Counted from the stretch's first letter, positions 41,161-50,142 are shown. The stretch is DNA of 64,000 nt from Nocardioides oceani (GCF_030412965.1 NZ_JAUHJQ010000004.1:139459-203458); one strand, 5' to 3'. Notes: generated from the sequence alone by a model not told the origin. Made by a program: numbers and translations.

Positions 41161-42441
41161 ATGACCACGACCCCGCCGGAAGCACCTCCCGACCCCGGAC
41201 CGGAGCACGCCTCCGGTCCCCGCACCTCCCGGGAGGAGGTGCGCGACCTCGGCCGGCTGCGCCGCAGCACCACCGACCGCAAGGTGGCCGGCGTTGCCGG
41301 CGGGCTCGCCCGCCACCTCGACGTCGACCCGGTGATCCTGCGGGTGGCGCTGGTGGTGCTGGTCTTCTTCGGCGGCGCGGGGCTCATCGTGTACGGCGCG
41401 GTCTGGCTGCTCGTCCCCCAGGACGACGCCGCGGAGGCGCCCTTCCACCTCGACGACCGCAACCGGACCGTCGCGCTGACGATCGTCGGCGTCGTCGCGC
41501 TGCTGTCGATGCTCGGCGACTCCTGGGGCGTCTTCAGCTTCCCGTGGCCGTTGGCGCTGGTGGCCCTGGCCGCGCTGTTCCTGCTCGACCGCTCCGACCG
41601 CAACCGGCGCCGCGGCGAGCAGGGCGCGGCCGTGCCGCAGGCCCCGGCGCCCGCCTGGCCCACGACCCCGCCGACGACCTCGGCGATGACCCCCGAGCAC
41701 GCCGCGGTCGGCGCGCCGATGACGGCACCGATGTCGGCGACCGGGCAGCCGACGGCCTGGACGCCGGCCCCGCCGCCGACGCCGCTCCCGCCGACGGCGC
41801 CGCTGCCACCGGTCGCGCCGTCCCGGCGGGAGCGGCGGGGACCGGTGCTGTTCTGGTTCACGATGGCGCTGTGCGCGCTGGGCGTGGGCGTGCTCGGACT
41901 GCTCGACCAGGGCGGGGCGGGCGTGCCCGACGCGGCGTACTCGGCACTGGTGATGGCAACCTGCGGCGTGATGCTCGTGCTCGGCGCCTTCTGGGGCCGC
42001 GCCGGGGGGCTCGTCGCCGTCGGTCTCGTGGCGGCACTCGGGACCGCCACCACCGTCCTCACCGAGTCGGTCGACGGCGGGCGGAGCACCTACGCACCGG
42101 CCAGCGCGGAGGGCGTGGCCTCGACCTACCAGTCCGGCACCGGCGAGCTCGTCCTCGACCTGACCGACGTCGCCGACCCCGAGGACCTCGACGGCCGCAC
42201 GGTGCTGGTCGAGAACGGCGTCGGCCGGATCGAGGTGCTGGTCCCCGCCGGCCTGGACGTCGAGACCGAGGCCACGGTCGGCATCGGCAACGCCCGGGTC
42301 TTCGGGACCGACCAGGGCGGCGTCGGGATCGAGACCAGCTATCTCTACGACGCACCCGGCACGGACAACCCCACCCTCACCATCGACGCCCACCTGGGCA
42401 TCGGCCAGGTCGAGGTCCACACCGAAGGAGAGCCCCGATGA
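41161..42441 (+). CDS. PspC/LiaF-like membrane protein
   Basis: A 426-residue protein. Residues about 38-92 form a PspC domain (LRRSTTDRKVAGVAGGLARHLDVDPVILRVALVVLVFFGGAGLIVYGAVWLLVP). Two more helices follow, then a Pro/Ala-rich linker (about 160-225) and four more hydrophobic segments. The outer C-terminal domain (about 315-425) has VENGVGRIEVLVPAGLDVETEATVGIGNARVFG, the beta-helix pattern of the LiaF C-terminal domain. LiaF proteins hold the LiaS-type kinase inactive until the membrane is stressed, so this is probably the brake of the divergent kinase. ATG at 41161 is the start; the stop overlaps the next gene by 4 bases. Confidence 0.85.
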   Translation: MTTTPPEAPPDPGPEHASGPRTSREEVRDLGRLRRSTTDRKVAGVAGGLARHLDVDPVILRVALVVLVFFGGAGLIVYGAVWLLVPQDDAAEAPFHLDDRNRTVALTIVGVVALLSMLGDSWGVFSFPWPLALVALAALFLLDRSDRNRRRGEQGAAVPQAPAPAWPTTPPTTSAMTPEHAAVGAPMTAPMSATGQPTAWTPAPPPTPLPPTAPLPPVAPSRRERRGPVLFWFTMALCALGVGVLGLLDQGGAGVPDAAYSALVMATCGVMLVLGAFWGRAGGLVAVGLVAALGTATTVLTESVDGGRSTYAPASAEGVASTYQSGTGELVLDLTDVADPEDLDGRTVLVENGVGRIEVLVPAGLDVETEATVGIGNARVFGTDQGGVGIETSYLYDAPGTDNPTLTIDAHLGIGQVEVHTEGEPR

Positions 42442-42686
42442 CCTCGATGAAGCGCACCTGGGAGCGCGGTCGGCACCCCGTCGACGTCGGCCACCTCGTG
42501 ATGGGGATCGCGCTGCTCGGCCTCGTGGCCGTCTGGGCGGTCGTGCAGTCCGACGCCGTCCGGGGCGAGGACGTCCGCTGGCTGCTCCCGCTGCCGTGGG
42601 TCCTCGCCGGCGTCGCCGGCCTGCTGGTCACCACGCTGGCCCCCCTGCGCCGCCGGTCGGCGACACGCGAGGAGCCCCGGGACTAA
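42438..42686 (+). CDS. Small two-helix membrane protein
   Basis: An 82-residue protein whose ATG overlaps the stop of the PspC/LiaF-like gene (ATGA), so it belongs to that operon. Two helices are visible: HLVMGIALLGLVAVWAVVQSD and LLPLPWVLAGVAGLLVTTLAPL, with basic ends (KRTWERGRHP at the start, RRRSATREEPRD at the end). No family name is certain. Its fixed place behind the LiaF-like gene suggests it helps in the same envelope response. Its stop overlaps the end of the convergent phosphodiesterase gene by 4 bases. Confidence 0.75.
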   Translation: MTSMKRTWERGRHPVDVGHLVMGIALLGLVAVWAVVQSDAVRGEDVRWLLPLPWVLAGVAGLLVTTLAPLRRRSATREEPRD

Positions 42687-43585
42687 CCGGTGCGCTCCTG
42701 GGCGGCCAGCCAGTCGGCCCGCGCCTCGACGGTGAGGCCGGGCTGGTCGCTGAACAGGCCGTCCACGCCCGCGTCGAGCAGGCCACGGACCTCGGCGTAC
42801 GGGTCCGCGACCAGCTCGGCGCGCAGCGTCCAGGCGTGGACGGCCAGACCGGCGGCGTGCGCCTCGGCGACCAGCTCCGGGGTCGCCAGGCTCTTGTGCA
42901 CGCCGAGCACCTGCGCGTACGTCGCCACGTGGGCCGGGTCGGGCCGCTCGTCCTCGTCGACCAGCTGCACCAGCGGCACGTCGGTCCGCTCGGCCAGCCC
43001 GCGCAGGACGTCCTCCTCGAAGGACTGCAGCTGAGACCGGCCGCCCGGGCCGTCCAGCCGGTGCCGGGCCAGCACCTCCAGCAGCGTGGACTCCACGGGC
43101 ATCCCGATCGAGGCGAAGTACGTCGCCTCCTTGATCTCCGCGCACAGCCGGATGCGGCGGCCGGACCGCCGGGACTCGTGGTGGACGAGCGCGCAGATCT
43201 CGTCGAGCGTGGGGACCGCCCAGATGCCGTCGTACCGGGTGTTCTCCGGGCGCATCCCGGGGTGCCGCTCGACGGCGCGCAGCGTGCGCAGCTCGGCGAG
43301 GGTGAGGTCCTCGGTGAACCAGCCGGTGAGCTCGCGGCCGCCGACGACCTTCGTGCGGCGGCGGTCGGCGAGCTCGGGGTGCAGCGCGACGTCGGTGGTG
43401 CGGGAGATCTCGTTCTCGTGACGGGCGACCAGGACCCCGTCCTTGGTCGGCACCAGGTCGGGCTCGATGGCGTCGGCGCCCATGCGGACGGCGAGGCGGT
43501 AGGAGGCGAGGGTGTTCTCCGGCCGGTGGCCGGAGGCGCCGCGGTGACCGATGACCTGCGGCAGGGCGGTGACGGGTGCGATCAC
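42683..43585 (-). CDS. Glycerophosphodiester phosphodiesterase
   Basis: A 300-residue TIM-barrel enzyme that splits glycerophosphodiesters into glycerol-3-phosphate and an alcohol. IGHRGASGHRPENTLASY near residue 12 has the catalytic His and the Glu-Asn metal site. GADAIEPDLVPTKDGVLVARHE carries the next Glu/Asp pair and the second His. CAEIKEATYF and the tail VDGLFSDQPGL are family marks. GTG at 43585 is the start. No signal peptide is seen, so this copy looks cytoplasmic and may recycle phospholipid head groups. It is divergent from the YbaK-like gene. Confidence 0.93.
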   Translation of the reverse strand: MIAPVTALPQVIGHRGASGHRPENTLASYRLAVRMGADAIEPDLVPTKDGVLVARHENEISRTTDVALHPELADRRRTKVVGGRELTGWFTEDLTLAELRTLRAVERHPGMRPENTRYDGIWAVPTLDEICALVHHESRRSGRRIRLCAEIKEATYFASIGMPVESTLLEVLARHRLDGPGGRSQLQSFEEDVLRGLAERTDVPLVQLVDEDERPDPAHVATYAQVLGVHKSLATPELVAEAHAAGLAVHAWTLRAELVADPYAEVRGLLDAGVDGLFSDQPGLTVEARADWLAAQERTG

Positions 43586-43656
43586 ACGACCAGCGTCCGG
43601 GCCGCGGGTGACCGGGCAACGGGGTCGACGTGAACGCCCGGTGTCAGGATGACGAC

Positions 43657-44223
43657 ATGGCTGACGACCGAGCCGACGACCGGGCCCTCCCCTCCCTCGG
43701 CACCCTGGTGTCCCTGCCCGCGACCGAGCACCCCGAGCTGCTCGCGGCGCCGGTCGCGGCCGCGCTCGCCGCCTGGCCGCGCGCGGACCGGGTGGCGGTC
43801 ACCGAGATCGACCCGGGGCTCGCCGACACCGCCGCGCTGACCGAGGCCTTCGACCTGCCGTTGACCGCGTCGGCCAACTGCGTGCTCGTCTCGGGTCGTC
43901 GCGACGGCGAGGAGAGGGTCGCGGCCTGCGTGGTCCGCGCCGACACCCGTGCCGACGTGAACAACCGGGTCAAGCGACTGCTCGACGTGCGCAAGGCGTC
44001 GTTCCTGCCGATGGACCGCGCGGTCGAGGAGTCCGCGATGGAGCACGGCGGGATCACGCCCGTCGGGCTGCCGGCGGGGTGGCGGCTCCTCGTCGACGCG
44101 CGGGTGGCCACGATCGACGTCGCGGTCATCGGCTCGGGCGTGCGCCGCTCCAAGCTGCTGCTCCCCGGCCGGCTGCTGGCCGAGCTCCCCGCTGCCGAGC
44201 TGGTGGAGGACCTCGCCGGCTGA
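43657..44223 (+). CDS. YbaK/EbsC-like aminoacyl-tRNA editing protein
   Basis: A 188-residue protein. ATG at 43657 with AGGA 10 bases upstream was preferred over GTG at 43630. The block ANCVLVSGRRDGEERVAACVVRADTRADVNNRVKRLLDVRKASF and the glycine-rich AMEHGGITPVGLPAGWRLLVDARV follow the YbaK/ProX fold, where the lysine after RKAS and the GGI-P-G loop shape the pocket. Members free tRNA from wrongly attached amino acids (for example Cys-tRNA-Pro), but this subfamily's substrate is not known. It is followed by the DUF6328 gene after 67 bases. Confidence 0.8.
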   Translation: MADDRADDRALPSLGTLVSLPATEHPELLAAPVAAALAAWPRADRVAVTEIDPGLADTAALTEAFDLPLTASANCVLVSGRRDGEERVAACVVRADTRADVNNRVKRLLDVRKASFLPMDRAVEESAMEHGGITPVGLPAGWRLLVDARVATIDVAVIGSGVRRSKLLLPGRLLAELPAAELVEDLAG

Positions 44224-44290
44224 GGCAAAATCCTTCGCTGACCTGCGGCGAGGCGTCGCGCGAGCGGAACGTCGCCGGGAGGATGACGAC

Positions 44291-44752
44291 GTGGAGCACG
44301 GACGGGACGAGACGCACGAGGAGCGGCTGGACCGCAAGTGGGCGGACCTGCTGCAGGAGCTGCGCGTGATGCAGACCGGCACCCAGCTGCTCGCCGGGTT
44401 CCTGCTGACCCTGCCGTTCCAGGAGGTGTTCCGCGACGACCTCGAGCGCTACCAGCACGGGGTCTACCTCGCGCTCGTCGTCATCGCCCTGGTCACGACC
44501 CTGCTGGTCACCACGCCGATCGCCATCCACCGGCGGATCAGCGGGCAGCACGTCAAGGAGCGGCTGGTCGACAACGCGCAGCGGACGCTGCGAGCGGTGC
44601 TGACCTGCATCGGGCTGATGGTCGCCCTGCTGTCGTTCTTCGTCTTCGACGTCGTGGTCGGCCCCGTCGCCGGGGCGGTCACCGCGGTCGTGCTGGCAGC
44701 GGTCGCCGCCCTGCTGCTGGTGGTCGTGCCAGCACGACTGGCCGACGAGTGA
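44291..44752 (+). CDS. DUF6328 membrane protein
   Basis: A 153-residue protein starting at GTG 44291. A charged N-terminus (EHGRDETHEERLDRKWADLLQELRVMQTG) leads to four hydrophobic segments: LLAGFLLTLPFQ, VYLALVVIALVTTLLVTTPIAI, LTCIGLMVALLSFFVFDVVVG and VTAVVLAAVAALLLVVVPA. The LLQELRV-QTG ... GFLLT-PFQ pattern is that of a small actinobacterial family (DUF6328, from memory) with no known role. Its position behind the YbaK-like gene may mean co-transcription. Confidence 0.75.
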   Translation: MEHGRDETHEERLDRKWADLLQELRVMQTGTQLLAGFLLTLPFQEVFRDDLERYQHGVYLALVVIALVTTLLVTTPIAIHRRISGQHVKERLVDNAQRTLRAVLTCIGLMVALLSFFVFDVVVGPVAGAVTAVVLAAVAALLLVVVPARLADE

Positions 44753-44758
44753 GCATGC

Positions 44759-44806
44759 GTGAGCGGCACGGGTGAGCGGCATGGGTGAGCGGCATGGGTG
44801 AGCGCC
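44759..44806 (+). repeat. 13-bp tandem repeat at a gene start
   Basis: The unit GTGAGCGGCATGG occurs three and two-thirds times at 44759-44806 (the first with one base changed), and each unit carries in-frame or out-of-frame ATG/GTG starts. The following lipoprotein gene starts inside it, so repeat number would change spacing and start choice. Confidence 0.8.
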
Positions 44807-45732
44807 GTCGGGCGGCGGTGGTCGCCGGCCTGCTCGCAGCGCTCCTCCTGGCCGCCGGCGGCTGCGCGGGCGACGACGCACCACCCCCGTCCGCGGCGCC
44901 CTCGCCGTCGGTCCGCACGCTGACCCCGCTGCCGGCGCGGCCCGAGGAGCCGCCGACGGGCCGGCTGCTGGCCGACATGCGGCAGTCGTCCCGGGACGCG
45001 GCGCTCGGGCGGATCCAGGTGTGGGTCGACAACGACACCGCCCGCACGGTCACCCCGACCCGGATCACCTACCGCGACCCGCGGCTGCGGGCGCCCCTGG
45101 TCGCGGAACGGCTGCGGGCGGCGCCGGCGGGGGCCGAGCGCGGCTACCCGCTGGTGCTCCCCGACCGGCCCGCCTGCGGCTCGCCGGCCGCCGGTGGCCG
45201 GGCCCGGGCGACGGCCACCGTCCGCCACGACGGGCGGACCGAGACGGTCCCCGTCGAGGACGAGACCGACGTGGTCGGCCGGTTCGTGCGGGCTCGCTGC
45301 TTCGAGGTCGCCGTCGCGCGGGTGGTCGACCTGCGGTGGTCCGACCGGGTCGTCGCGCCCGGCGACGTACCCGTCGAGGTGGGGGACACCGCCACCCTGA
45401 CCCTGCTCGCGACCCCCACCGGGGCGCGCGGCCACGAGCTCGTCATCGAGACCGTCGGCGGCACGCCGATCCTCTCCCCCGTCGACGGCGCCTCCGCCTG
45501 GTCGCCGGGCCTGCGCGTGAGCGGCGACGGGCCGCCCGTGCGGGTGGCGCTGCCGGTGAAGCCGACCCGCTGCGACGCGCACGCGTTCCTGGAGTCCGGC
45601 GGCGCCACGGCGCTCCGCGTCCGCCTCCGGCTCGACGGCCGGGCCGGGGAGCTCGTGCTCCCCATGGGCCCGGTCGGCGCGGCCGCCGCGGTGGCGTTCG
45701 CTGCCGACTCGTGTGGCCTCGGCGACAGCTGA
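44794..45732 (+). CDS. Lipoprotein with two beta-rich lobes
   Basis: A 312-residue exported protein. ATG at 44794 (GTG at 44785 is an alternative, both inside a tandem repeat) gives the signal RRRAAVVAGLLAALLLAAGGC, with lipobox AGGC. A Pro/Ser linker follows. The mature part appears to be two beta-sandwich-like regions (VWVDNDTARTVTPTRITYRDPRL and LTLLATPTGARGHELVIETVGG) with four Cys that could pair (PACGSP, RARCFE, TRCDAH, DSCGLG). No named domain was recognised. It precedes the heterodimeric ABC exporter by 57 bases on the same strand and could serve it or be independent. Confidence 0.7.
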   Translation: MGERRRAAVVAGLLAALLLAAGGCAGDDAPPPSAAPSPSVRTLTPLPARPEEPPTGRLLADMRQSSRDAALGRIQVWVDNDTARTVTPTRITYRDPRLRAPLVAERLRAAPAGAERGYPLVLPDRPACGSPAAGGRARATATVRHDGRTETVPVEDETDVVGRFVRARCFEVAVARVVDLRWSDRVVAPGDVPVEVGDTATLTLLATPTGARGHELVIETVGGTPILSPVDGASAWSPGLRVSGDGPPVRVALPVKPTRCDAHAFLESGGATALRVRLRLDGRAGELVLPMGPVGAAAAVAFAADSCGLGDS

Positions 45733-45789
45733 GGCCAGTGGGCCGTAAACGATTCGTCGCCGGACCACCCGGCTCCTTAACGTTGTCCG

Positions 45790-47559
45790 GTGATCCACCT
45801 CCCGCTCGAGAACCCCGGCACCGCCGACAGCAGATCGCCGGGAAGGTTCCTGTGGTGGATGGCCCGCGGGCAGTGGCGCACCCTCGCCGCCGGAGCGTTC
45901 TTCGGGATCGTGTGGATGGGCGCGCAGGCGGTGATGCCGGCGATCATCGGCCGGGCGATCGACCAGGGCGTCGCCGACCGCGACGGCAGCGCGCTGGCCT
46001 GGTTCGCCGGGCTGCTCCTGCTCGTCGGGCTGGTCCAGGCGGCGAGCGGGGTCATCCGGCACCGCTTCGCCGTCACGAACTGGCTGGTCGCGGCGTACCG
46101 CACCGTCCAGCTCGTCGGCCGCCAGGCCGTCCACCTCGGCGGCACGCTGCCGCGCAAGGTCTCCGGCGGCGAGGTCGTCGCCATCGGCACCACCGACCTC
46201 TCCCACCTCGGGCAGGTCATGGACGTCTCGGCCCGGTTCGCCGGTGCCGTCGTGTCGTTCGTGCTGGTCGCGGTGATCCTGCTGCAGACCTCGACGACGC
46301 TCGGCCTGGTCGTCCTCGTCGGCGTCCCGGCGCTGATGCTGCTCGTGGGGCCGCTGCTCTCGCCGCTCCAGGCGCGCGCGCACCGCCAGCGCGAGCTGAT
46401 GAGCCACCTGTCGAACACCGCCACCGACATCGTCACCGGGCTCCGGGTGCTCCGCGGCATCGGCGGCGAGCAGGTCTTCCACGACCGCTACCGCCGCGAG
46501 TCGCAGACCACCCGCCGCGCGGGCGTCCAGGTCGCGAAGCTGCAGTCCGTCCTCGACGCGCTCCAGGTCTTCCTGCCCGGCGTCTTCGTGGTCCTGGTCG
46601 TCTGGCTGGGGGCGCGCTACGCCGTGGAGGGCACGATCACGGCCGGCGAGCTGGTCGCGTTCTACGGCTACTCGGCGTTCCTGATGATCCCGCTGCGGAC
46701 CGCGACGGAGTACGCCAACAAGTTCATCCGCGCCCGCGTCGCCGCCGCCCGCGTGGTCCGGGTGCTGGCGCTGACGCCGGACCACCAGGACCCCGCCGTC
46801 CCGCTCCCCTCGCCGCCGGAGGGCTCGGAGCTGGTCGACCTGCGCAGCGGCCTGCGCGTGCGGCCCGGCACGCTGGTCGCCCTGGTCAGCGAGCAGCCGC
46901 ACGAGACCGCCCTGCTCGCCGACCGGCTCGGCCTGTGCGCGCCGGAGGTCGACGACGACGTGCGGCTCGGCGGCGTGCCCCTGTCCGGCCTGACGCGTGC
47001 GGAGGTACGTCGCCGGGTGGTCGTGTCCGACACCGGATCCATGCTGTTCTCCGGCCGCCTCGGCGACCGCCTCGACGTCTCCGGCGACGGGCGCTCGGTC
47101 GACCGCGCGCTGCGGACCGCGTCGGCCGAGGACATCCTGGCCGCACTGCCGGCCGGCCTCGACACCGTCGTCGCCGAGCGCGGCCGCAGCTTCTCCGGCG
47201 GCCAGCGCCAGCGGCTGGTCCTGGCGCGGGCGCTCGTCGCGGAGCCGGAGGTGCTCGTGCTGGTGGAGCCGACATCGGCCGTCGACGCCCACACGGAGGC
47301 GCGGGTCGCCACGCGGTTGCGTGAGCACCGGGCCGGCCGGACCACCGTGGTCACCACCTCCAGCCCCCTGCTGCTCGACGCGGCCGACGAGGTGGTGCTC
47401 GTCCGCGACGGCCGGGTCGTCGCGACCGGCCGGCACGGCGACCTGCTCGCCGCCGAGCCGGAGTACCGCCGCGTCGTCACCCGCGAGACCGACCCCGAGC
47501 CCGTGGCCGCCGGCACCTCCGGCACGACCGCCGCCGGCACCGTGGAGGTCGAGCGATGA
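45790..47559 (+). CDS. ABC exporter subunit with degenerate ATPase site
   Basis: A 589-residue half-exporter. Helices span about residues 28-300, including the family's SGGEVVAIGTTD and NTATDIVTGLRVLRGIGGE loops. The nucleotide domain is strikingly damaged. The Walker A loop is replaced by LVSEQPHETALL near 365-376, with no GxxGxGK[ST]. Walker B is VLVLVEP with Val492 where Asp is expected. The H-loop His is Ser near 525. Only the signature FSGGQRQRL (468-476) is intact. It can thus complete its partner's site but probably cannot bind ATP itself. GTG at 45790 is the start. It overlaps the partner gene (ATGA at 47556). Confidence 0.88.
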   Translation: MIHLPLENPGTADSRSPGRFLWWMARGQWRTLAAGAFFGIVWMGAQAVMPAIIGRAIDQGVADRDGSALAWFAGLLLLVGLVQAASGVIRHRFAVTNWLVAAYRTVQLVGRQAVHLGGTLPRKVSGGEVVAIGTTDLSHLGQVMDVSARFAGAVVSFVLVAVILLQTSTTLGLVVLVGVPALMLLVGPLLSPLQARAHRQRELMSHLSNTATDIVTGLRVLRGIGGEQVFHDRYRRESQTTRRAGVQVAKLQSVLDALQVFLPGVFVVLVVWLGARYAVEGTITAGELVAFYGYSAFLMIPLRTATEYANKFIRARVAAARVVRVLALTPDHQDPAVPLPSPPEGSELVDLRSGLRVRPGTLVALVSEQPHETALLADRLGLCAPEVDDDVRLGGVPLSGLTRAEVRRRVVVSDTGSMLFSGRLGDRLDVSGDGRSVDRALRTASAEDILAALPAGLDTVVAERGRSFSGGQRQRLVLARALVAEPEVLVLVEPTSAVDAHTEARVATRLREHRAGRTTVVTTSSPLLLDAADEVVLVRDGRVVATGRHGDLLAAEPEYRRVVTRETDPEPVAAGTSGTTAAGTVEVER

Positions 47560-49310
47560 GCGCGTCGACCGCCCTGCCCGTCGCCGAGAGCCGCACGGTC
47601 CGTCGGTACGCCGGCCGCCTGGTGCGCAAGCACCCGCGGATGGTCTGGGGCGCCCTGCTCCTGCACGTGCTGGCCGCGGTCGCCGCGCTCGCCGCCCCGC
47701 GGCTGATCGGCGACCTGGTCGAGGCGGTGGAGCACGGGACCACCACCGAGCACGTCGACCGGATCATGCTGCTGCTGGCCGGCTTCGTGGTGCTGCAGGC
47801 GGTGCTGACCCGCTTCGCCCGCTACGTCAGCCAGGTGCTGGCCGAGAAGGTCCTCGCCGACCTGCGCGAGGACTTCGTCGGCAACGCGCTCGCGCTGCCG
47901 CTCGGGACCGTCGAGGCCGCCGGCTCCGGCGACCTGCTGACCCGCACCAGCCGCGACGTCGACCAGCTCGGCTGGTCGGTGCGGATGGCGCTGCCCGAGT
48001 GGACCATCGCGGTGATCACGGCCGTGGTCACCTTCGCCGCGGCACTGAGCGTCGGCTGGTGGGTCCTGCTGCCGTGCCTGCTCGGCGTGCCGCCGCTCGT
48101 CATCGGCCTGCGGTGGTACCTCGCCCGCGCCAAGGACGGCTACCTGCGTGAGTCGGCGACGTACTCCCAGATCAACGCCACGCTCACCGAGACCGTCCAC
48201 GGCGCCCGCACCGTCGAGGCGCTCCGGCTCGGCGACGAGCGGGTCCGGGCGATCGACGACGACATCGCGGACTCCTTCGCGGCCGAGCGCTACACGCTGC
48301 GGCTGCGGACGGTGTTCTTCCCGAGCATGGAGATCAGCTACCTGCTGCCGACCGTCGGGACGCTGCTGCTCGGCGGCTGGCTCTACCTGCGCGGCGACGT
48401 CTCGCTCGGCGACGTCACGGCCGCCACGCTCTACGTGCAGATGCTCATCGACCCCGTCGACCGGATCGTCTCGATCCTCGACGAGCTGCAGATGGGCGCC
48501 GCGTCGCTGGCCCGCCTGCTCGGCGTCGCCGACGTGCCCGACGACCGCACCGCGACCGACCGGGTGCCCGACGGCGAGGAGCTCCGCGCGCAGGACGTCC
48601 GGTTCTCCTACGGCGCCGGCCGCGACGTGCTGCACGGCGTCGACCTGCACCTCGGAGTGGGCGAGCGGCTCGCCATGGTGGGACCCTCCGGCGCCGGCAA
48701 GTCCACCCTCGGGCGGCTGCTCGCCGGCATCCACCCGCCCCGGACCGGCTCGGTCACCGTCGGCGGGGTCGCCCTCACCGAGCTGCCGCTGGACGACCTG
48801 CGCGGCCACGTCGCGCTGGTCACCCAGGAGCACCACGTCTTCGTCGGCACGCTGCGCGAGAACCTCGCGCTCGCGGCGAAGTCCGGCGCGACCGAGGACG
48901 ACGTCCGGGCCGCCCTCGCCGCGGTCGACGCGCTGGAGTGGGCCGACGCGCTCCCCGAGGGGCTCGAGACCGTGGTCGGCTCCGGCGGCCTGCCGCTCAC
49001 CGACGCCCAGGCCCAGCAGGTGGCGCTCGCGCGGCTCGTCCTCGCCGACCCGCACACGCTGGTGCTCGACGAGGCGACCTCGCTCATCGACCCGCGCGCC
49101 GCACGGCACCTCGAGCGTTCGTTGGCCGCCGTCCTCGAGGGCCGCACGGTCATCGCGATCGCGCACCGGCTCTTCTCGGCCCACGACGCCGACCGGGTCG
49201 CGGTGGTCGAGGACGGCCGGATCGCCGAGCTCGGCTCCCACGACGAGCTGGTCGCCGCCGGCGGCTCCTACGCCGCCCTGTGGGAGTCCTGGCACGGCCG
49301 CGGCTCCTGA
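47556..49310 (+). CDS. ABC exporter subunit with canonical Walker motifs
   Basis: A 584-residue half-exporter, the partner of the upstream subunit. Helices cover about residues 30-300, with the coupling loop GSGDLLTRTSRDVDQ. Walker A is GPSGAGKST (376-384), Q-loop Gln424, Walker B TLVLDEATS (501-509) with catalytic Glu506, and the switch His is His537 in IAIAHRL. Its own signature is degraded to LTDAQ (481-485). The working site therefore combines this subunit's Walker motifs with the partner's SGGQ, and the opposite site is dead. ATG at 47556 overlaps the upstream stop. The substrate is unknown; a peptide or lipid-like compound is a guess. Confidence 0.92.
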   Translation: MSASTALPVAESRTVRRYAGRLVRKHPRMVWGALLLHVLAAVAALAAPRLIGDLVEAVEHGTTTEHVDRIMLLLAGFVVLQAVLTRFARYVSQVLAEKVLADLREDFVGNALALPLGTVEAAGSGDLLTRTSRDVDQLGWSVRMALPEWTIAVITAVVTFAAALSVGWWVLLPCLLGVPPLVIGLRWYLARAKDGYLRESATYSQINATLTETVHGARTVEALRLGDERVRAIDDDIADSFAAERYTLRLRTVFFPSMEISYLLPTVGTLLLGGWLYLRGDVSLGDVTAATLYVQMLIDPVDRIVSILDELQMGAASLARLLGVADVPDDRTATDRVPDGEELRAQDVRFSYGAGRDVLHGVDLHLGVGERLAMVGPSGAGKSTLGRLLAGIHPPRTGSVTVGGVALTELPLDDLRGHVALVTQEHHVFVGTLRENLALAAKSGATEDDVRAALAAVDALEWADALPEGLETVVGSGGLPLTDAQAQQVALARLVLADPHTLVLDEATSLIDPRAARHLERSLAAVLEGRTVIAIAHRLFSAHDADRVAVVEDGRIAELGSHDELVAAGGSYAALWESWHGRGS

Positions 49311-49331
49311 CCCGGCCGCCGGGGCCGGCCC

Positions 49332-50003
49332 TCAGACGCCGTGGATGCGGATGCCGGAGTGCGTCTTGTACTTGCGGTTGATCGAGATGAGCACCGCCGT
49401 GAGCGGCTCGAGCTGGCGGGCCAGGCGGAGCTTGCCGGAGTCGATGCCCGGGCGCCCGGTGACCGAGGCCGCGAGCTCCATGACCTGCTCCTTGGCCTCG
49501 GTCTTGTCCCCGACGACCAGGACGTCCTCGCCGTCGAGGAACTCCTCGTCGCCCCACAGCGTCACCGCGGAGACGTGGTGGAAGGCGCCGACGACGGTGG
49601 CGTCGGGCTGGAGGCGCTGGGCCGACTCGGCCGCGGAGCCCTCGCCGCCGTCGATGACCTGGCCGTGCGCGCCGCGCTTGTCGAAGGCCAACGGGTTGAC
49701 GCAGGAGATGACGACCTTGCCGGCGAGCGGGAGCGAGGCGACCAGGTCGTCGTGGCCGTCGTACGGCACGGCGAGCAGCACCAGGTCGGCCTGGCCGCAG
49801 GCGTCCTCGTTCGACGCGCCGGTGACGGTGCCCGCGCCCTCGAGCCCGGTGAGCCGCTCGGTGACCTCCGCGGCGGTGGCCTCGGCCTTCTCCGCGGCGC
49901 GCGAGCCGAGCACGACCGTGTGGCCTCCCCGGGCGAACCGGTAGCCCAGGCCCTTGCCCTGCGGGCCGGTGCCCCCGATCACGGCGATGCGGTACGACGT
50001 CAC
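49332..50003 (-). CDS. npdG: NADPH-dependent F420 reductase
   Basis: A 223-residue enzyme that transfers hydride between NADP(H) and coenzyme F420. IAVIGGTGPQGKGLGYRFARGGHTVVLGSRAAEKAEA at residues 5-40 is the NADP fold of the Fno/NpdG family (GGTGPQGKGL is characteristic). VISCVNPLAFDKRG and VVGAFHHVSAVTLW are F420-side segments. GTG at 50003 (VTSYRIAVIG) is the start; longer in-frame openings have no support. It lies 9 kb from fbiC and 2 kb from an LLM-family enzyme, which together suggest a working F420 system. Confidence 0.92.
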   Translation of the reverse strand: MTSYRIAVIGGTGPQGKGLGYRFARGGHTVVLGSRAAEKAEATAAEVTERLTGLEGAGTVTGASNEDACGQADLVLLAVPYDGHDDLVASLPLAGKVVISCVNPLAFDKRGAHGQVIDGGEGSAAESAQRLQPDATVVGAFHHVSAVTLWGDEEFLDGEDVLVVGDKTEAKEQVMELAASVTGRPGIDSGKLRLARQLEPLTAVLISINRKYKTHSGIRIHGV

Positions 50004-50142
50004 GCTGCTGCTCCCTCTGCTCGGTGGGCCGGCGCCCCCGGGATGGAGACGCACGCGCTGGCATCGTCCCACCGGCCCGCGTGACCCGGACGGGGGCCCG
50101 CCCGTTGGTACGCTGCCGGGCGACGTGACGGGGGCGGACTCA

